A stretch of 64,000 nucleotides of DNA from Margaritifera margaritifera (Eukaryota; Mollusca; Bivalvia; Unionida; Margaritiferidae). The notes beneath the pieces were generated by a model. It saw only the letters and a list, made by a program, of their open reading frames with translations, was not told the DNA's origin and did not search any database. The DNA lies in the NCBI GenBank assembly GCA_029931535.1, contig JAQPZY010000848.1:248001-312000 (forward strand), read 5' to 3'. Positions 58,861-64,000 of the stretch are shown one piece after another (the stretch's first letter is position 1; each line of letters opens with the position of its first letter). Position numbers and translations under genes: made by a program.

Positions 58861-59636
58861 TACATTAGTTATACATTTTTGGTTAAGTTTTGGTGTTTAT
58901 ATCCCTTTTTTTTCATTCTGTGTAAATACTTTTATACCTAGAATCATAAAAGTTGGTGAGAGGATGCATATTGAGGAGTACTGCATCCTCATCACTGTGA
59001 CCCATATTTCATGGTTCACTGACTCGGGGTTCAATCTCAAGCACTATTCATGCCAGAATTGTCAAACTAGATGATTCTATGTATATATATTAGTACCAAA
59101 CTCTTTCAGCAAAAGAAGGTCACTGTGACTTACATTTCACGTTTTACTGACTTGTTTTGGCCCATAAACACATAGGTTTTTTACATCCTGTACAATATTG
59201 GTATACTTGGAATCATGAAACTTGTGAGATTATTTATCTTGATGAGTACTACACATTCATTATAAAAGTAGATCAATGTGACCAATATTTCATGCTTCAC
59301 TGACTTAACCAAAGAAAGTGAAAGTAAACAACATTTTATGGTTTATGGCCACATAGATTCTTCCATGTTATACACATCCTAGCATACTCGGAATGACTTT
59401 TCTGACCAGCACAGCTGGAAGTAGTAATAAATATGTGTATTCAATGGTAAACTTTCCATATTAATAACTATACATTGTATATTGTGATATGTTACTCTCA
59501 GCAGGTTAACTGTATTGTACATGTGAATAAGTAAATAGAAAAGGGGCCAATTTCATTGTCAGGATCTCTTGATCTCAACCTATTTTCTGCATGTTTACAA
59601 TGACTGTAGAAGGCTACTAAAAGCTTCAAAGAGATA

Positions 59637-60350
59637 AGCTATGTAATCATTGATTGTGCCCTGGTTCATAGAGGTGGGCTATGCAATCATTGATTACACT
59701 CTGGTTCATAGAGGTGGGCTATGTAATCATTGATTACACTCTGGTTCATAGAGATGAGCTATGCAACCATTGATTGCACTCTGGTTCATAGAGATGAAAT
59801 ATGTAATCATTGAGTGCACTCTGGTTCATAGAGGTGAGCTATGCAATCATTGATTACACTCTGGTTCATAGAGGTGGGCTGTGTAATCATTGATTACAAT
59901 CTGGTTCATTGAGATGAGCTATGGAATCATTGATTACACTCTGGTTCATAGAGGTGGTCTATGTAATCATTGATTACACACTGGTTCATAGAGATGAGCT
60001 ATGTAATCATTGATTACTCTCTGGTTCATAGAGGTCGACTGTGTAATCATTGATTACACTCTGGTTCATAGAGGTGGATTATGTAATCATTGATTACACT
60101 CTGGTTCATAGAGGTGGGCTGTGTAATCATTGATTATACTCTGGTTCATAGTGATGAGCTATGTAATCATTGGTTACACTCTGGTTCATAGAAGTGAGCT
60201 ATGTTATCATTGATTACACTCTGGTTCATAGAGGTGGGCTATGTAATCATTGATTACACTCTGGTTCATAGTGATGAGCTATGTAATCATTGATTACACA
60301 CTGGTTCATGGAGGTGAGCTATGTAATCATTGATTACACTCTTGTTCATG
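59637..60350. repeat. 40-bp minisatellite, about 18 copies, each with a 17-bp palindrome
   Basis: The unit is GAGCTATGTAATCATTGATT then ACACTCTGGTTCATAGAGGT, repeated every 40 bp. Nearly every unit keeps TGTAATCATTGATTACA, a perfect inverted repeat around one central T, while neighbouring positions (GAGGTGGGC, GAGATGAGC) vary. This array lies in the intron downstream of EXOC4 exon f. Confidence 0.95.
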
Positions 60351-61110
60351 AAAAGTTAAGATCATATATAGAACTTGGAATGCTTTGCTGAAAACACAGA
60401 CAATTAAAATTTAATTCTTAAGGCCCCAAAGTAATTTCATCAGAGCAAAATTATATCTTAGATTTATTTTTTTAATTTTTCAGTTCCTTGAAAATAATCA
60501 GATTATTTTTATTTTTTTATTTTTTTTTACTTTGATTTTACAGTATGTGGCATTTTTAAAATGTTATTTTCACCACAGCATCCTGCAGATGATTAAGATA
60601 GTTTGTCTTACCAGTAGTTCATATGAAGAAAAGATGTATCAAATATCCAGATAATGTAGAGATTAAGCCAGTTGTTTGCACTTCTTTAAACCAGAATTCA
60701 ATTCTTGTACTACAAGGGTTATCATTTGTTGCCCATAGACGATCAAGGTTTACTTTGCTTATTCCATTTTCCTCTACCTTTTCAATACCACCCTTCCTTT
60801 GAGAGCACTAAATAAACTATTTAAAACTTTGTCTACAATTTAAATGTGGTAATTTAATAACCTAATATTCCACAGTTAATTTTTTTCTTTTGCCTGTGTT
60901 AAGCAGATGGTGAAACATTGATATCACTTTATTGAAGATAGTAAGCAGCACCATCATTTTTGTTGAGATTTAATTGGAAGATTTTGTGTGAAAGTTTTCA
61001 CAAAGGCTACATTATGTCACATTGTAATGGTTAGACATAAAATTCCATAGAAATCCTACTGAATCAAAGCAAAGACAGGTCTTTTATTTTTCCTATGAAC
61101 CTGTAGCATG
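60351..61110. other. intronic stretch without recognised features
   Basis: AT-rich DNA with T runs (60470-60530). No exon found. Confidence 0.4.
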
Positions 61111-61114
61111 CTGT

Positions 61115-61690
61115 ATTTTAATACCCCACCATATCTATGGAGGAGACATATATTTACTTATGTCCATCTGTCTCGTCATGTCCTGTCCTGTGAGATCAAT
61201 CACAAATTTCATTTTTGGTCAATAACTTTTGAAGGACTTCATGGATCACAAAGAAATTTGGAATACCTAATTCAGCTTTTATTTTTGCCACTTTCCAGCA
61301 AATTTTAATGGAGTTATGGTCCCTGTCTGACTTAGAACTTGGCCTTTCAATTTTGTTTCCAATCAGGACTTTAAAGATTGAAATTAAATTTAATATGAAA
61401 CTTTACATGAAGAAGAGCTAGGTCAATATCAATTTTCACCTTCTTCCAGTAAAATTGAATGGAGTTATGGCCCCCTGTTTGACTTTGAACTTTGTCCTTC
61501 AGTTTCCACTCAATAACATTTATGCAACTTAATGGATTAAAACCAAATTTGCTATGATGCTTGATATTACCAACTCCTTGATAAAGTTTATTTTTTGTTC
61601 ATGTTTTGTGGTCAAAATTAATGGAGTTATGACCCCTGTTTGATTTAGAACTTTGTCCTTTAATTGCATCATATTGGTGAGGGCATCTGT
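61115..61690 (+). repeat. repeat family G, 4 degenerate units of about 130-150 bp
   Basis: Blocks CAATAACTTTTGAAGGACTT, AATGGAGTTATGGTCCCTGT, TTGACTTTGAACTTTGTCCT and GATGCTTGATATTACCAACT recur. This is a repeat type I associate with bivalve introns. Confidence 0.65.
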
Positions 61691-61730
61691 AAAGTATGGA
61701 CACATTTCTAGTTTTCTATTTGCTTTCTAG

Positions 61731-61748
61731 TTGATGTGGAGGAAGAGA
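61731..61748 (+). CDS. candidate 18-nt symmetric microexon of EXOC4
   Basis: A pyrimidine-rich tract ending TTTGCTTTCTAG is followed by 18 nt and then a near-consensus donor GTAAGT. In the phase left by exon f (phase 1) it would insert VDVEEE and exit again in phase 1, so it could be included or skipped without shifting the frame. There is no homology support from memory, and splice-like signals occur by chance in introns of this length. Confidence 0.22.
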
Positions 61749-61799
61749 GTAAGTCATGACTGTTGATTCGTTATTGCCATTGTTGACACTTTTAGTTCT

Positions 61800-61945
61800 T
61801 GTTGCCAAATGTTGTGACAGTTTTTAACAACCTTTTCAGTTATGAATGCAAAATATTGATATTGTTTTTGACAAAATTTTCAGTTCTGAATGCAAATATT
61901 GTGACAGTTTTTGACGAAATGTTCAGTTCTGAATGCCAATGTTAT
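61800..61945. repeat. about 54-bp tandem repeat, 3 copies
   Basis: TTTTTGACAAAATTTTCAGT followed by TCTGAATGCAAATATTGTGA recurs three times with divergence, just downstream of the candidate microexon. Confidence 0.8.
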
Positions 61946-62488
61946 GAGAGCTTTGGTGTTTTCAATTTGAAATCAAGATTAAAAGTTGTCAGTTTTAAAT
62001 TTATTCTTGACCCAGCCTCCACTGTTGTAACAGTAATATTCACATATGTACAACCTAAACATAGGACTATCAAAACAAGAATGTAACATGCACTGAATTT
62101 TTCATCAGTACATGCATAAAATGAATATTGGTGAATATCAATATTATATACCTTCAAACATATTTCATAAATTTTGCCTGTTCTTTAAGAGTTTTCCACT
62201 TCACAACTCAAATAAATTTGCACAGAAATATCATTACATTTACTTACATCAGTCTATTTTTTGATAGGTTGAATATGTCTGATTGACAGTCCATCTGTCC
62301 TGTCCACCCATTCATCAGTCTGTCTGTTTTTTTTTGTCAAAACAGATGTTAGAGTTTGCATTTAGGTCATTTTCTCAGAAGTTGTTTCATGAGTCACATG
62401 ACTTGGTACATATTTTTTTTTATGAAGAGTACTACAGCCATCAGTGATATCTGCAACTGTCATGTATATTTCATGATTAGATCATGGG

Positions 62489-63130
62489 TCATAAGGCCAT
62501 GTGAGCTTATGGTATGACCCTACATCAATCATGTGATGTACAGCCATTAACAATTGCTTGTTACCACTCGGGAGCCCATATTTCTAATTCAGTTTTAATA
62601 AAACATGAAATATAGGTTGATATCAAAATCTCAGACAAGAACGATAATAACTGAGAACCATGCATATTAATGTGGTGATCTTGCACCTGATTGGCTACCC
62701 TTGTTACCACTCTGGAGGCCAGATTTATGATCCATTTTTTATCAGACTTTGAACATATGCTTATGTCACTAAGATCTTTGACAAGGTCTGTAATGAGCAA
62801 GATTTACACATACTAATGAGGTGATGTTGCATCAGATTGGCTGAGATACTTACTACTCTTGAAGATATATTTTTGATCTGTTGTGTTTATTATCATCAGG
62901 AGAATGGATGACTTCAGTAATGAATAACACTGTGCATATTAATTATGCCTTCATCTTTAGAACAATTTTTTTTTTATCAGGATATGGTAAAATAGGTCAA
63001 ATCAACATGATGTGAACTTTTGGAGATAGTTTACATTGGATATGTACTTGCAATACTACCTAAGCATGCTTAGTGAAATGGTCAGCTGTTAAGTTATGTA
63101 AAAAGGTGAGTCATATCAGGCTCACTTGGG
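62489..63130 (+). repeat. dispersed repeat family A, short copy (about 3-4 units)
   Basis: Begins AAGGCCATGTGAGCTTATGG and ends with the block TTAGTGAAATGGTCAGCTGT, as the long copy at 232-2297 does, but with only three or four internal roughly 150-bp units. The shared block ATGGTAAAATAGGTCAAATC near the 3' end fixes the alignment. Confidence 0.75.
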
Positions 63131-63459
63131 ACACTTGTTTTGTATCTGGACATACTGCCATTTCTTGACTTTGATATACGGTACCTATTAAATAAAATTA
63201 CATAGAATCTCAAAATAATAAAGAGAATGGTTGCTACACAAAAACAGACTCCTGATCTAAGGACAATTACCCATTTTAGTGTACATCACTTGGTTTATCC
63301 CTGTCCTTTTTGAAATCAGAACTTCTTAACTGTGTATATTCTGGTTATCATATTCTTGAGGTATTTGAATTTTTGTGCAAATTTCATTTTATTAGTTTTA
63401 TATTCTCATCAAAGTATTTGCTGTTTATGTAAATTTTTAATTGCATTAGACAAGTTTTT

Positions 63460-63662
63460 GTTGAGCCCGCCTTAGCTGTAGCTCGACATAGTGATCACTT
63501 TTATGGCCATTTGTTTGTCCACACCCAAGAATAACCTGAATATTAAAGCTTTTAGTGGTCACTTTTTCAAGTACATTTGGCCACAGGGTCATGTTACTTG
63601 GTATGTGGATACATCTGATGTCTACAACACCGATTTACGAAAAGCTTAGTGGCGGGCTCAAC
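63460..63662. mobile_element. 203-bp element with perfect 12-bp inverted ends
   Basis: GTTGAGCCCGCC at 63460-63471 and GGCGGGCTCAAC at 63651-63662 are exact inverted repeats. The interior (TAGCTCGACATAGTGATCAC, TTTGGCCACAGGGTCATGTT) is non-coding and resembles a repeat common in molluscs. The target duplication is not clear. Confidence 0.6.
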
Positions 63663-63973
63663 ATGCAGGCCTTAGCCAGCTTCTAGTGTGCACATTTTTT
63701 TTTACATTTAATTTGTTTGTGTCTGGTTATATTTCAGTCCATGACAGAGATTCATTCTTTGGTACTCCTTGTTTGCCATATGTCTTGTTGCATATTTTCT
63801 TTTGCTTTTCTTGCATTCTGCTGCACTTTTTAATCTTTTTAAATAAAGACTTGACTAGATTTCACTAGTCATTGTCACTTTTTGAATCACTTTATATAAG
63901 ATCAGGAAAGTCCATAACTGACTATTGCAATATTACATCTATATTGCCAGTTAGATATTTTGCATCAGTGACA

Positions 63974-64000
63974 ATCATCATTATCATCATTCTCATCATC
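63974..64000. repeat. (ATC)n microsatellite at window end
   Basis: ATCATCATTATCATCATTCT continues to the edge of the window. Confidence 0.8.

Noticed and set aside
1..64000. CRISPR arrays, operons, bacterial promoters or terminators
   Set aside because: The tandem repeats have no spacer pattern and the spliced host gene shows that the DNA is eukaryotic.

Overview
This is eukaryotic, AT-rich, repeat-dense DNA. It is almost certainly from a marine mollusc, most likely a bivalve: the families of short-period tandem repeats (such as the 'GCCATCTTGAAAATCTTG' and 'GGAGTTATGGCCCCTGTTTGACT' types), the tRNA-derived SINEs with a 'GGCGTTAAACCC' tail and the many pogo/Tigger and hAT elements are the style of bivalve genomes. 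The host assignment is an inference from style, not from a diagnostic gene.

One host gene runs through the window on the + strand: EXOC4 (Sec8), a subunit of the exocyst tethering complex. Six internal exons are visible (13617-13688, 20803-20940, 28405-28482, 48559-48640, 49161-49224, 53387-53487). All junction phases agree and together they encode about 178 residues matching the middle of Sec8. Start, stop and the remaining exons lie outside; one speculative 18-nt microexon is noted at 61731-61748. Everything else is flanking intron filled with mobile and tandem repeats.

Layout. 1-5.6 kb: a dispersed repeat with about 12 internal units, then a pogo-type element with another repeat nested inside it. 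8.3-12.1 kb: hAT-type elements, one with perfect terminal inverted repeats (TIRs), a 5-bp target duplication, a broken transposase relative and a SINE nested inside. 15.8-20.5 kb: a 34-bp minisatellite, a TIR element and a second SINE. 21-27 kb: three head-to-tail copies of a 140-bp-unit repeat, one carrying a young Tigger element. 30.6-38.9 kb: two hAT-like elements abutting as an inverted pair, one arm split by two further TA-target elements, each carrying a broken pogo/Tigger transposase. 40.4-40.9 kb: a hAT transposase C-terminus relic. 41.9-47.5 kb: a 5.6-kb DNA transposon with perfect 26-bp TIRs, a 3-bp target duplication and a spliced transposase-like gene I cannot place in a named superfamily; seven copies of a 14-bp motif sit in its non-coding parts. 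48.7-53.3 kb: several minisatellites and a long-armed foldback MITE (miniature inverted-repeat transposable element). 53.8-58.9 kb: a 5.1-kb pogo-type element. 59.6-60.4 kb: an 18-copy 40-bp minisatellite with a 17-bp palindrome per unit. 61-63.7 kb: more repeats, including a shorter relative of the repeat at the start of the window.

The most novel item is the 41940-47511 transposon. All family and homology statements are by eye and from memory; no search was run.
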